DNA from: Salvator merianae
Lineage: Eukaryota; Chordata; Lepidosauria; Squamata; Teiidae
DNA: 64,000 bases
Assembly (NCBI GenBank): GCA_003586115.2
Contig: QVOM02000057.1
Span: 6,463,689 to 6,527,688 of the forward strand
Direction of reading: 5' to 3'
Position 1 is the first letter of the stretch. Every line of letters starts with the position of its first letter. Positions 12,906 to 25,280 of the stretch are shown here, one piece after another. Made by a program: the position numbers and the translations under genes. The notes beneath the pieces are model-generated. The model was given only the letters and a program-made list of their open reading frames with translations. It was not told the origin of the DNA and made no database searches.

Positions 12906-15499
12906 AATGCATCCTGGGCAAACTGACTCCGCCTCTGATGGACCAGGAGACATTCTATAGACTGTGCCACCTTAGCCTGTGCCCTCATTAATGACAAAAG
13001 CCACACCTGCCGGAAGGGCTACAGCTGGATTTTGCTCCAAGACAAGTGCATATTCCAAATGATCAGCCTTCAAACCACGTTACCCATAATGCATTCTTCC
13101 ACCCCGCCCACCCCACAGTCCCACTAGATCAAATGTAGCCCTGCATAATTAGGACCATCCCAAAAGAGCAGGAAACTGCTGAAGAGCAAAAGATAAAGTG
13201 CTTCCTAAGAGATAAACGAGACAAACAGGCCAGAAAGCAACTTTTCTCCTTGCCTACAACCAGCATTTGCTCCTGGACGCTCAAGCAATGCAGAAGTCAG
13301 GAGTAAAAATGAAGCAAGTGGGAAAATACCAGTTCGTTGCAGGTAAGCCTCCGGTCGCTCTCAACCACTAAGAATTCCCCACATAAAGGAGGGACCTTAT
13401 GGAGCAATTTATTATTCTCATGTTGATTTGAAGAATAACCCAAAATGCATTTTTATTACACTTTTTATTTCCTCCAAGCCGCTCAAGGCTGCATAAACAA
13501 TTCTCCCCTCCCCTATTAAACTCTTTCAATTACAGCATAAGGGGTTCCAGGCAGGCAAGAAATGCTTCTGCTTACTGAGAGAGGCCGTGACTGCATGCGG
13601 AAGATGTCCTGTGGGCAAAAAGTGCCAGGCTTGAGTACTGGCATGGCCAGATAGGGAGGCTAAAGACCTTGGTGACCTAGATGATAACCATCTGATGCCA
13701 GTCTGTTCCTGTGCCAATCTAAAGAGCTGGGTTAGAAGACTAAACCCTATAACCTTAGGACTGGGACCAGGGTGATTTCTGTCATAACTACCAGCCAGTA
13801 ACCTGACATCTTCCCTGCCAAAGAGAGGGAAGAGAGGCAGGGGTTTGCAAGGAAAAGAGCCTTCTTGAAGGTGGCACCAGACTGTGAAACAGCATTTCCA
13901 AGGAGGTATTTCTGAGTCTGCGACCCAGCTATATAACTTCGCTCATGGGACAGATGTATGAATACTGTAAATAAGTGTTCCTGAAGTATGACTTTCCCAG
14001 GGTGGCTCACTGAAGTCACAGCAGACTGAGAAGGCCTTTGTCCACTGTTTAAGTGGATATAGTACACTAATTCTTGCTTGCCTGGGTTGATGGGTCCACT
14101 GAAATTCTCAGCATTGGCTGTGCAGAATGCAATAGATAAAAGCCAATCAAAATCTAAACCAGACGCAGCTAAAAACGGAGGGAGCAGTACAATCACCATC
14201 TTAGTCTGTTAAGTGAAAGGCCCTGAAAAAAGAAAAAGATAAATTAAATCTTGGTAACCCTTCCAAATGGATCTGACAGCTTCCCAAGGGGGAAAATGTC
14301 ACCAGGATGGGACCATCACCCACCTCATTACAGATGGCTGCAAGTGAAGCACCTCTCTCAGATTTGGGAGCGTTTGAGAAGATGACACACAACTAAACAT
14401 GGGTAGCAGAACAGAAGCATTCATAAACAGTATTTCACCTATCCAAAGCCTGCTCAACTCGGGGTCCTCCACATGTTCCTGAACTACAACTCCCAACATT
14501 CCATGAAACGGGTGAAGATGGAACCACGCATAACCAGTAGATGGTCTAAGCTTCTTACTGAGTTGGCACTTCTTATTGAGTTGGCACTAGGTTAAAGGCA
14601 GAAAAATTGAAGCAGGAAAAGCATCTAGACAATTCAACCCTTATGGTTCCCCTTCCCCCATTCACCTTGACACAACAAGTGCTTCTGGCAAAACAACACA
14701 AGGATACATGTCCGTTAATTCAGAGTGACACCAATTAGGAGCAGCTCAAACAATTCACGTTCTCAAGCAAAGAGAGATCTTTCACAATTTATGGTCATTT
14801 GACCTGAAGTGCCAAGAACTAAAACTTCCTAAACAAATGCAAATGAAGCAGGTATTCTGCCACCAAGCTTCTCTTCCTTACTTTCGTTTTTTCCATTAAT
14901 GCTAACTAGCTTTGGAACTCTCTGCAGACACCTGTGCAAGAAATCGGACAAAGACCAAGCCAATCTTGCTGAAGCAAAGAGCAACTAAGACAAGCCATGA
15001 GACTTTCATTAGGGCAAAAAGCAGGCTATTAAAGCATATTAAAGAAATATTCTCTACTAAGCATTCTGAGACTGCAAGGGGGTGAAGTCTTAGGCTGATA
15101 ACAAGTCTCATGAACCAAGTCAGTAGATAGCCTTGGCCTCAGAAGACTAAATTTACAAAGCAAAGCATTGCCATAACTGCTGCAAATGGTTCAAGGAGTC
15201 ACCCAAAAGCCATCCTGACAAAAAAAAGGCCTTGCTGAAAAGAATCCAAAAAGGAGTATCTGTGGAAGGTGGCACTGTTACGAGAAGGCGGGCTCTTAAG
15301 GACCAAAAGAACCCTTTCTTCAAAGAAGAAGAGGAGATCCTTTCTGTCCTCCCATCTCAGCAAGAAGATCACTCATAAACCCCCCAGATTCCCTTTCCAA
15401 ATCTGGAGACAACTTTTGGGCACCTTTCTGCAATGGCTGAGGGTCCATGAAATGCACTCCTCAGAGCAAGACTCTGCAGACAATAAAATAATGACCAAA

Positions 15500-15800
15500 C
15501 CACCTCTTTCTTTTTCCTTTCTGAGGTCAAGGTATGCTCCATCCTTTTCCTGCCTCACATATGGAACAGCCTCCCCTTGGAGGTGCGCCACGCATCTTAA
15601 CTATATATATTTAGAAGACTGATGAAGACACACCTATTCAACCCAACCCCTGGCTGAGGAAACCAGCTTTCCTTCCCCACTTTCAGGCTCTGTTATTGTT
15701 TTTTAGTGGGTTCCTTCTAATTTGTATTTACTGTCATAACCCGCCCTGAGACCTTCAGATATAGGCCGGGATAAAAACACAAATAAATAAATAAATACCA
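15500..15800 (+). mobile_element. L2/CR1-type LINE 3' end
   Basis: The plus strand encodes a degraded ORF2 C-terminus (YGTASPWRCATHL, then KTHLFNP after a stop). It ends with TAACCCGCCCTGAGACCTTC and a GGGATAAAAACACAAATAAA-type tail with AAATA repeats. This matches the usual end of L2-like LINEs in sauropsids. It is 5' truncated. Confidence 0.7.
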
Positions 15801-17339
15801 TTACGTCACTGAATCCAAAATTATCATCCAAAGGAAAACACAGAGCCAAGCATGGTTCTTCCTGCCTATCAGAAGGCACTGTACTTGGTCACGGAAGCAG
15901 AAACGGGATGACAGCTGTAATCCTTCTATGTGCAGCTGGTTCTCCAGGTAGGCCACTGTAAGCACATCTTTTAGAAACTGGATCAACCTCAATCACCTTC
16001 AGCGGCAACAGACTACACCACAATCCAAACCCTTTCTGCTCCATTCTGCAGCCTAGCTGTTCACATCCCAAATCACTCACCAAAGCAAACAACTGCCACA
16101 TTAGTGTTGTAAATAAACACCAAGCCAGTGATATACATTGCCTCTAGTTCCTGGCCCTTCATCCAGATTTTCAGAAGTCTGTTCCATCAGCTACACCCTG
16201 GTTACCACCGCCCATCAATCCACTCTTGTCAGATAAAAGCACCCTGGAAGAACTCTCCTCCTGATTTCAACCCAGCATTCAACCTTAACCTAAGCCATCC
16301 TGACCCAGAGAGAAGGTTAGAAAGAAGCATAATTTACTTCTTTAGCATAAGAGATGAAACAGTAAGGAAGATTCTCCACATCAGCCTGCTGTTGCAGGGA
16401 AGAACCAGTACAGAAGAACAGACAGCTTGGAAAGAACATAGAAACATGGCTTCCTGGGAAGCAGTTCCACGAAGGCCGCTATCAAGAATGCACAGAAAGA
16501 AAGAACCAAACCAGAAGATGTGATTTTATTCTCTCCTCCTCCCTCCATCACAGAAGCACTACCACAGGAAAGGCTGTTTCTGCAATGCTTTCCTGCACCT
16601 GCAGAACCGAAAATATAACAGGCAGGAGATAAAGCAACCAGGCAACCCTTCGCCCACCCCATATCGGTGTGACTGGTGATGCTCTTTGCAAAGAAAAGAG
16701 CAGAGCAGCTTCCACAAAACCACAACCTTAACTGCTTTTCTCCCTCCCTGGGACTATAGAGGCAAGGGAACCAAAAGGAAATCTCAGCCCTTTAATTTTC
16801 TTTCCTTCTGCACAGGCCTTAAACATCTGGGATTCCTGCAGCTCAGCATTCAGCAGCAGCATCTGTATGGGGGTAAGTTTTCCCCTCCAAAAAATAATCA
16901 TACAATGCGTGTGTGTGTGCGTATACCAGTTCTTCTTATATTTTTCCAAAGACAATCTCTCCCCATCTTCTAGGAGACACACAAATAATAATAATTCTAC
17001 CCCTTTGCTGAATGCATGCCGCCCTGGTCTCCAGCTTTCACAGCCAAAGGAGGGGGAACCCCAATTTCAAAGACGAGCAACCCAGACTTGTCTTTCCCCC
17101 ACAGCCCTGAAATCAGTTCCTCTTCTGCCTTTCCAAAGGCTACCCCTCCCCGTCTTCTAGAAGACAGGCAGATGATAATAACGATGATAATAATGATATT
17201 TCTGCGCCCTTTAATGCCTGCCCCCCTAGACTCCAGCTTTCTCAGCCACAGAAGGGGGAGACCCTACTTTCAAAAGGCAACGACCCAGCCTGGCCCCCTT
17301 CCCCTCCCCCCAGGCTGTCCGGCCCTGCTGCCTCCCCCT

Positions 17340-18200
17340 CCACTCCGCCGGCGCTTTTTCACCTGTTCCGTGTCTCGCTCATTGACGGTGGGCAAGGGGC
17401 TCCGGCCGCTGCTCGACATCGCTCCCTGGGCAGGGCCTCGGGTCTCCCGCCAGCTGCTCGCCTCCTTCCCTTTCCTTCTCCTGCTCCCTGATCCAGCTGG
17501 GGAGGGTCGGGTTCTTCCTCCTCCTCCTCCTCCTCCTCACGGCGAGGGGGGCGGCCAAACCACCAGCATGAGGGAGGAACAGGGGTTCAATGAGTGATCG
17601 GAAGGCACCAGCCCCTGCTCCACATCGGGGTGGCCGCGCCGCCGGGTGGGGCGAAGGGGTCCCCGGCCTGAGCGATCACGCGAGGCCGGGGATGAAGCTC
17701 AGGGACTAGGCCGCAGCGGTCGAAAGCCCCGAAGTGGGGAAATTCCGGCAGCTGAGGCAAGCCTGTGACTGGCCCGATGCCCGCGAGGCCTGCCGGACCT
17801 CCAGAGCCGAGCTCGGACACCGCCTTTTTCCCGTAGCCGCCGGGGCCCGAGCGCAGCTCGCCGCCCTCCGCTTCACACAGCGGCGGCTCCCAACATGGCC
17901 GCCGCCTCCGCCGGGCTTCGGAAAGTTCCGCCGGCTTTCCGGAAACACTCGAACACGCACTCTCCACAACCTGCCGGAGCTTGGCATGGTCGAAACTGCC
18001 CCGCCCCCGACGTAGTGGCGGTTCCGAGGCTTGGCGGAAAAAGCCGAACGCGAAGCCGGCGGCCTTTCCCACCGTGAGCTAAAAAAGCCGAAGGAGCCGG
18101 CGGACAGACGATTGGTTGGACGAGCAAGGAAGGGCGGAGCCTCAGGAGCAAAAGGGGCGGGGCAACAGAGCGCAGCTAAGGTTTGCTCTTATTTACGGCA
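17340..18200. promoter_or_regulatory. MARK2: CpG island promoter of MARK2
   Basis: CpG density rises sharply from about 17340 to about 18200, against CpG-poor flanks. The island contains the MARK2 start codon near its left end, so the minus-strand 5' UTR and transcription start should lie between 17420 and about 18100. No TATA box is evident. The forward-strand motif AACATGGCCGCC at about 17890-17901 matches the YY1 initiator-type site. YY1 sites of this polarity often sit just inside a transcript, so divergent plus-strand transcription is possible but not shown. An inverted pair of ZNF143-like sites lies just outside, at 18304-18372. Confidence 0.8.
17363..17419 (-). CDS. MARK2: MARK2, first coding exon (Ser/Thr kinase MARK2/Par-1b)
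   Basis: The exon encodes MSSSGRSPLPTVNERDTEQ and then meets a consensus donor, CAG|GTGAAAA. This matches the conserved MARK amino terminus. From memory, human MARK2 begins MSSARTPLPTLNERDTEQ, and MARK1 has TVNERDTEN, so the residues alone allow either. The final Gln, the second Ser and the neighbouring SPINDOC gene favour MARK2. The split falls between codons (phase 0). MARK2 is a polarity kinase that phosphorylates microtubule-associated proteins on KXGS motifs; its kinase, UBA and KA1 domains must lie beyond the left edge of the window. The start is fixed by the family N-terminus. Confidence 0.88.
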
Positions 18201-18303
18201 ATACCGGAAGTGTGAGAAAGGAAGTAGCCGAAGAGGCTTCGGCTTCGAAGAAACGAAAATATTTTTTTAATGCATTGGAAGCGGGGAACCTCTTCTCGGC
18301 TGG

Positions 18304-18372
18304 ACTACAACTCCCATTATGCTTAGCAACAGAAAAGTTGGAAGCTTGGCCAAGGATCATGGGAGATGTAGT
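18304..18372. promoter_or_regulatory. Inverted pair of ZNF143/SBS-like sites beside the MARK2 CpG island
   Basis: ACTACAACTCCCATTATGC (18304-18322) closely matches the ZNF143/SBS consensus ACTACAAYTCCCAGCATGC. An inverted copy, ATCATGGGAGATGTAGT, lies at 18356-18372. The pair sits about 100 bp outside the CpG island. It could be a genuine promoter-proximal element, or a remnant of the dispersed palindromic repeat carrying the same motif. Confidence 0.5.
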
Positions 18373-18939
18373 CCAAAAGTAGGAAATTATTTCTTGGAAA
18401 TATCTTTGGTCTATGGCTTGGGGAAACAATGACCTGCCTAGGATTTTCGTGGCTGAGTTAGGATTAGGTCTATTGCTCAGAGCTTCGAAAGGTGCTGAAC
18501 TCCCTACAGCACTTTTCCAAACCCTGAGCAATAAACCTAATTGGGAAATAGCAGCACGCTCTGGACCGCAAGTGGAGATTAGAGCCAATATGTATAAGAA
18601 AAGACAGCAGAGTTCCTACTCCTTTACCAGTTGTGTAGAAAAGGGAATTTCAGAAGGCGAAGCTTATCTTCAGGCAGCAGCAAGCACCAGGCAGCAGCCT
18701 CTAATCACATATCATGGAATTATTTGTTTCAATTACTTGATCTTTCCAACAAATTCCATTCCAACAAACTCCAGTAGGGTTTTCCTGCATTTCAAGCTAC
18801 ACCTACAGAAATAGCCTCTGCTAAAGAACTAACAAGGGTGTGGGAACCCTGACCTGGATTTTGTTCATAAGGCAAAGAAAGGAAAAACTGGGAGGAATCT
18901 GTCTGGAATCTTCCAGATATCCTATATCAGGCACCTGCT

Positions 18940-19140
18940 TCCCCAAGGCCTTTGACGTTGAACTCCCCCTTCATATTGTTCCACATGGGTGTCAGGGAGA
19001 AGGGGTTGTATCTTACTTATGTTTTATATTGTTTTTATGTTTTTACTGCTTTTATTTATGTTTTTATACTAAATGTTTTTTATAGAATATTTTGACCCAC
19101 CCTCAGACCTTTGGGTGAAGGGCGGGAGATGCATATTTGG
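18940..19140 (+). mobile_element. L2-like LINE 3' tail
   Basis: A T-rich tail with TTGACCCACCCTCAGACC and GGGCGGGAGATGCATATTTG resembles the terminal segment of L2/CR1-like LINEs, as at 15.7 kb. No ORF remains. The family assignment is tentative. Confidence 0.45.
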
Positions 19141-20930
19141 AATTCAAAAAGCAGATAAACGGTACTGAGTTATTTGCAGGTATCCGGAAAGAAAGTGTCA
19201 GGCAAGGACACTTTCTTTGTCTGACGGTCGGGGCAGGTTGCCCTCTGTCGCCCCCATTTCTGAATAGCAAGAAAACTTCCTCAGCTCTTCACACACCTCC
19301 CCATCCACGCCTCTGTGTTTCCCTTCCTGCCGAAGGCACACTCATAAAAGCTGCTAACAAGGCAGGCGGGAAATTATTCAGTGAAAAACCTATGCGTGGC
19401 TCAGGGAAAGATACAAGCTATGCTTCCTTCTCTTTGAGGCAGGCTGAAATTGAAGACACACCTATTGCTTAGGAAAAAAACCAACATGCCACCACCACAC
19501 CGTCTGTCTGGGAATACAGTTAGGTAATTTTAGAGTCTGTTGTTCACCATTTAACAGGCTGCCTACAGCTGTTTTGGGACTGCCACACTCCTACCCATTA
19601 CTCAAATAGGATTCCATTTTAGAAGAGGTCGTTGATTTGCAAACAATCTGCAGATCTTAGGAATGCACAACTCACAATGGCGAAAAAGACTGCAACCAAG
19701 TCAACCTGCACAGGTAGGACGTGAGAATAAGGCCAGAGTTCTGAGGACCCTCATTCCTTCCTTAACACTCTGCTGGTTCTAATGCAAGCATCTCAACCTA
19801 CAGCACTCCAGATGTTCCTGCACTACAGCTCCCAGCATTCCCCTTGCCAGCTTGAACTACATGTCCCAGCATTCTGTACTAGTCTGAACTGCAACCCCCA
19901 GTATTCCATGCGGATGGCACCAGAACGTTGGGAGCTGTAGTCCAGGAATGTGTGAAAGGAAGACCACAGGTTGAGACCCTTGCAGTGTGTGGTCACTCCT
20001 AGCAACAAGGAAGGGCAGAAGAAACCCTTAAAGGAGTCTTATCCACTACACTTTCATCTCTGAATTGAGATTAAAGGCCTCTCCTTCCTCCTAGCCAGGT
20101 GGGAAGCGTTGGGTGGCAGCCAATCGACAAAATCAAAACCCCTCTCAGTCTCCCAAACTCTGGCTTTATATCGACTTCCTCCCAAAAACGTTAAAGCCAG
20201 CCCAGTTGCCTGGCGGTGGGAACAAGGGAAGCCTCCCAGCTCCCTATGCTAAGACCAGATGAAGTCCTCCCTGGAGCTGAAACAGGGAAAGCGGAATGTG
20301 CAGGTTTGTCCTGCCCCCTGGTGGTCAGTGGTGAGCACTGCAGCTGGGCTCACATCATTTCTTCACAGCCTGCAATTCTCTCCAAACGTTGTTACCTTGA
20401 GCTGTAGTTGCGGCTTCGACCTGTCTTTGCAGCTGTTTCCGAAGACATCCCGGGAAGCTCTCTCATCCCAGCCACACTTCTTCGAGAGCGAAATCCCACT
20501 GGCTTAAGTAAGATCAGATTAATTTGGTGCAGAATTCGGCAGCCTATGCCTTAGGAATCAGAGTTCCACCCAGCATCAACCTGTAAAACGGAACCAGTTG
20601 CTGGGGGGGCAAAAATCAGAACCTCCCCCCAGAACCTTCCCCGACTAGCCCTCTAGTTCTGTTCCACAGGGCACCACTCAGGGACGAATGTCGGATCTTT
20701 ACTGCTGGTGGCATTTCCTGGAAACGTGGATCCACCAGAACCACGCAGGATTTTCTGGCCTTGTGTTGCAAGCAGCTTCTGGGAGCTGCCTGGAAGTTCC
20801 TTCTGCTACAGGAGGACCAAAAGACCCTGCCCAGACGATGGATCGGTCGCCCAGCCGGGATGGTGAATGTGGGGTGGAGTCTGTCAGTCCCAGCGTTGAT
20901 GCTGGCAACCGACCGGCATATTTAACTTCT

Positions 20931-21134
20931 CTTTTAAGCAGCGGCGGCCCGTGCCTTTAAGGACGGGTGTTCGCGCGAGTTCCATGGCCGTTTGCGGGGC
21001 CTCCGTGCCTCCGTAGTGACACAGCAGGCCTAGCAACCTGCTGTGTCACTACGGAGGCCCAGAGGCCCCGCGAACGGCCATGGCACTCACGCGAACACCC
21101 GTCCTTAAAGGCACGGGCCGCCGCTGCTTTTAAG
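20931..21134. mobile_element. hAT-type foldback MITE (188 bp) with 8-bp target duplication
   Basis: The element spans 20939-21126 and is an almost perfect inverted repeat. Each arm is about 90 bp, starting CAGCGGCGGCCCGTGCC, with only a handful of mismatches, and the arms meet at a short centre near CCTAGCAACC. It is flanked by the direct repeat CTTTTAAG (20931-20938 and 21127-21134). An 8-bp duplication of the form nTnnnnAn and a CAG terminus are hallmarks of hAT transposons. It encodes nothing and would have been moved in trans. Its CpG-rich arms and low arm divergence suggest a fairly recent insertion. Confidence 0.9.
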
Positions 21135-23004
21135 TCATTTTTCTAGGAATAAAATAATAGTTCTGCAGGAACACAGGAAGCTGCCTCGGTCTGCCTCCAC
21201 ATGCTGAATTTAGTGCGAGAGGAGTCCTCTGCATGGCTCAGTGTGGACAGAATTCATACCTACCTTCTCTTTCAACCCAGGTTGAACTGCCACCGTTTAA
21301 TCTGGTTTGTCTGAAGCAGGGAAATCCGGCCCTGAAGGTGGTTAGTTCACTGCAGCTTAGAAGATCCCTCCCTGTCTCTGAGGCAGGGAGTGAAGAAATC
21401 CTGAACATCAGTCTTTGCTCACTTGCCAGCATCCAGATGTTTTAGACTGCATCCCAATCAACCCCGGGCAGGATGGTCAAAATCCGCCTCTGCGGGGTGG
21501 GGGACTAATGGAAGTTGAAGTTCAAAACAGAACCATGAAAACTGGGGCTGATGGGAACTGAAGTCCAAAACACTCGGAAACTTCTGACAAAAGATGAGAA
21601 CACGCTAATAGCAAATAACAGCCGAAGCCTCTTCCTTCTCTCTTCCAGAGATTTCCGGCTCCTGCTCCCAGAAGTGCCAATGACCAGCAGGTTCAAAGGT
21701 CATTGATTATGGCAGCTGATAAACCTTCGCAGGGCTTCTTGGTCCCCTGATCTGTGGAAGGGGCTTTTAAGGAAAGGACCCCGGAGGATGCAAAATGGCT
21801 CACTCATGGAAGGGGTTGGCGTTGAACCTTTGCATCCGAGCAAAGTTTCTGTGCAGAACGCCCCCTTTTCCACACTGGCAGGATGTGTCCCACCTTCCTT
21901 TCTCCAGCCTGTCCTGTTCGGCGGCAGGCAGATGCCTTTCTTTGCTAATGGGTGGACTCAGGCGGCAAATGGGCTGAAAGGCCCCCCTCCCCCGGGGAAG
22001 GTCAGGTGGCAGCCAGGCATCGGCTTCTCGGTCCCCTGGCTTGTCAATACCCATTAGGGCCGAGGGTGGCATTAGCAGGCAGCGGGAAAGACCACTGCCG
22101 ACCAGTGCCGGCGTCCCGGCTGGAGCCAAGCTGGAGTTGGCAGGGCAAATGAGGCAGGGCAAGGGACTTCGGCGACACCCCACAGCGGGCTTCGTCCAGA
22201 CACATCCGCGGCCCAGACCGGAGGCTCAGCGTCTCCGCGGGACACCAGCACCAGTCTGGTTCATCCCCCGCCCCACGCCCTGCATGTGCCTCAGACGCAA
22301 GAATGCAAGGTAGGAGGGAGGGAGGGAGGGGCTCTGGGGAAGCGTGGGGGGGCTTGGATTCAGGGCTCAGGAATCAAATTAGGAAGGAGGTGGGCGCAGA
22401 AGAGAGCTAAAGGCTGCTGGCCGTCAGCTGACAGTTGGCATTGCTTCCTTCCCCTGCAACAACAGTCTTAGGAGGTAGGCCACTTTCCTGGGGGGGGTTG
22501 CCGGGACTGCATTTCCCACCAGCCCAGCCAATGACAAAGGACGATGGGAAGTGTAGTTCAGGAACGTGCAGAAGGTTGGGGAACCTGATCCTGGGTTCAG
22601 GACAGGATGGGTGCCTGGAAAGGAGGGTGCAGGTGTGTTGCTGGTCTTGGGGGTCATGATCCTGGACACCTAAGGAGGCTTGCTGCTGGGTAGTAATATG
22701 AGAAACCCCGAATGCCACAGGCTGTTGGCTCAGGGGTTCTTTCTTTTAAAACATTTTGCTTAAAAAGGAGGGATGCATGACACCACCCCCCACTACCTTC
22801 TGTCTCTTAAAGGTGAGGGCGAAGGGCCTGGTGCAGTGAGGCATTTGGGGGGGGGGGCTATCTGGGCACGCAGGTTGAGAATCTGGACCTTGGCTCTGCT
22901 CTCCCTGGGCACACAGCTTTAGCCAGGGCATCGTCGTCAGACATTTGGACAATTCAGTGGCAATTTTGTGCCAAAAGCTGTCTCTTAGATGGACAGTGGC
23001 TGCA

Positions 23005-23170
23005 GTTTAGCAAGAGAGCAAACTGCCCAGGAAGTAGCAGAAAGTCACGGGTTCAAGGCCCCGCGCCTTCCCAGGGGCAGGCGGGAGCAAACCATGCTGG
23101 AGACCTGTCCTGGGACACTGGACGGATTTGACCATGCGGTTGCCACAGCTCCACCGTCCCAAGCAACAAC
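23005..23170 (+). mobile_element. tRNA-derived SINE remnant
   Basis: The plus strand has a tRNA-like head: GCAGTTTAGCAAGAGAGCAA, then a box-B-like GGGTTCAAGGCCCCG. A body with CCAGGGGCAGGCGGGAGCAA follows. The layout parallels the better-preserved SINEs at 48.0-48.3 kb. The copy is degraded. Confidence 0.5.
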
Positions 23171-24879
23171 GCCAGCACCATCTGTTAGATGAGGACTCGG
23201 AGGGCGGCTCTTCGGCTGGGGGGGGGACTATTAGTGCTACTGACTGCGTTCAGTCGGTGGGGCGGATGAGAAATACAGAGCACATCTGGAGGGCATGGAC
23301 CTCCGTACGGACTCCGTACAAATGCCTCAAGCCGTCCTTGCTCCTTCCGAATTCAGTTTAAGAATCACAGGAGAATAAGTTATCCAGCTACACTTGGTCC
23401 CTGGAGAGCTGAAACTTGGAAATCTGCCCTTGTGAACTACAGCTGCCATGCCCCTTTGCCAAAGAGGGCATTTTTTGGCTAGGAAACACTGCAAACACAG
23501 GCCAAGAGGGGGCAAGTATTTGCCCAATGTCCGTGCACTCACCTACTGTCAAATTCTGTTTGGTGGCACCCAAGGGCAGCATCTCAGCTGCGTCTCCTAA
23601 AATGCCGTTCTACCCTGACTACGGGAATTAGAACTTAATTCATAAGCCTTTAGAGACCCACTTGCTGTTTGCCCTATATAGTTGAAATGGAGGCACAGGA
23701 ACTCCGATTAGCGAGTCGCAAAATAGGACATGTTTACATCTCTCGCTCAGAATTCAGGGTATAAAAATCTCCTCCTCAAAGGCAAGCGGCAGTTGAGGGA
23801 GAGACTGAGGCCAAGGGAAGCAAAGGTTCAGGCATCCTTCAGCTCCACCAATGGGCACCTTGGCAAACCTCAGGTGGGTAGAGTTCACAGTCTCGTCCGG
23901 GGGCTTGTTTTCCTCTTGCTTCAGTGGTTCTGTTGCACTTTGCAAGTGATTTACAGAACAGATAAGCAGAGCAATCCGTAAGAGATAGACTGCCGAGCAG
24001 TGGCTGCAGCCTATTTCAGGCTAGATTAACCCCTTTCAAAACAAACAAACCTCGGTGTCTGGAAAATTCCGGTTGAGCGTCCAGACGCACGCTCCTCTGG
24101 TACTGAAAGGAGATGAGAAAACATCGCTGTGCAGCTAACCTGGGCGGCATTAATGAAAGAAGGAAGCCAGGATCTCCTAAGTTCCTTTGGCTTGCTTCCG
24201 GGCGAGGGGACTTACGTTGTTATGGTTGTGGTGGAATGCCTGCTCACAACCTCCCCAGGGCTGGAGCGGAACATGTCTCTGAATAGCAGCTCCTGGGAAA
24301 TACCAGTCCGAAAAGGGTGTTTCCGCAAACCCTGTGATTTCCTCTTCAATAGAGGTTGTTCAAGCAGAGGATGAATGGTTGACTGTTGAGGGTTTAGTCG
24401 ATTCCTTGCAGTGATCTGGAGGGTTGGGCTAGATGATCTCACAAAGGTCCCTTGACCTTCACCTTTCGAGATCTGAAGAATGTGTTTGACTGGTAATTCA
24501 AGTGGCTGGCACCAAGGGTACTTGCTCTCTCCAGACATACTTTAAGCTGCAGTGGCACTGCCTTTTCACCAGCCAAACTTGTTTCTGCAGAAAGAATCTG
24601 TACTTTGGTCTTATAAAATGTTGCATGATATGCCGTGTTTACCATATATGCTTAGAATATTCAAGAGGAAGAAAAAATCCTGTCCACTTGAATTCAACCC
24701 TCCTTAGAATGGGTGGGGTAGCTTTGAACCCCATCAGAGTGCAAATGTAGGTTCATTTTTTTGCAAGGAAAAGACTCCTTAGGAGAGTGTAGTACAACAG
24801 ATGATGAAAGGGGAAAAGGGAGGAGGGGGAAAAATGTACAAACTTATCATAGTCAAGGGGAATAAAATCAAGAACTCAT

Positions 24880-25280
24880 TGTAGAAATGTTGGAAAGATG
24901 ATATCAGGATAGAAGAAGAGGAAACTCATAGGGAGTTCATAAGTATTAAAAGAACAAAACAAAATAGGTTAAAAGAAATGGGGATGAAGATTTTACATAA
25001 GTGGTACAGAACCCCCTGTCAAATAGCTTATATATTTAGAAGAACTAATTCGAATTGTTGGCATGGATGTCTAATGAAAGGAACATATTTACACCAATTT
25101 TGGAATTGTGGGAGGTACAGAAAATTTTGGAAAAGGATTCAAGAGGATGTATGGAAAATTATTCAAATGGAATAGTTTTGACTAAGGAGATCTGCTTAAT
25201 GCATTGCTATAGAGATTTAAAGTTGAATAAGGTGAAGGAGTTTTGTCTTGAACAATTTTTTTGCAAGCAATTAAAAAAAT
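24880..25280 (+). mobile_element. L1 LINE ORF2 fragment
   Basis: The plus strand encodes MGMKILHKWYRTPCQIAYIF, then CWHGCLMKGTYLHQFWNC and RKFWKRIQEDVWKI. This is the conserved C-terminal zinc-knuckle-like block of L1 ORF2 (typical form: ILHRWYLTP, CWRC, GTYLHMWWEC, FWKEV). The second Cys of the usual CxxC is lost and stop codons interrupt the frame on both sides, so it is a dead 5'-truncated or internal fragment. The AT-rich composition differs from the flanks. Confidence 0.85.

Larger units (their letters stand above)
1..17362 (-). other. MARK2: MARK2 intron 1 (partial), no coding exon seen
   Basis: This stretch lies downstream of the MARK2 first coding exon on the minus strand. No segment encodes the next MARK2 exon or any kinase-domain motif in any frame that I could find. 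The contents are repeats listed separately: CR1-like tails near 5.9-6.7 kb, 9.3-9.6 kb and 11.9-12.0 kb, a GA/GT microsatellite at 4.3-4.6 kb, a tRNA-derived SINE remnant near 12.8 kb and an L2-like tail near 15.5-15.8 kb. The longest open frames here (for example 194 codons at 20-604 and 178 codons at 8081-8617, both minus) show no recognisable domain and look like chance frames. A long first intron is usual for MARK family genes. Confidence 0.75.

Noticed and set aside
17363..17419. MARK1 rather than MARK2 for the first kinase exon
   Set aside because: PTVNERDTE fits MARK1 as well, but the terminal Gln and the adjacent SPINDOC gene fit MARK2. Kinase-domain exons outside the window would settle it.
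17016..18270. Several open frames in the MARK2 CpG island on both strands, including one starting at the YY1-like ATG (17895)
   Set aside because: They overlap each other in all frames and consist of Arg/Pro/Ala-rich sequence. Only the 19-codon MARK2 exon shows family conservation and a donor in the right phase. A divergent transcript remains possible but unsupported.
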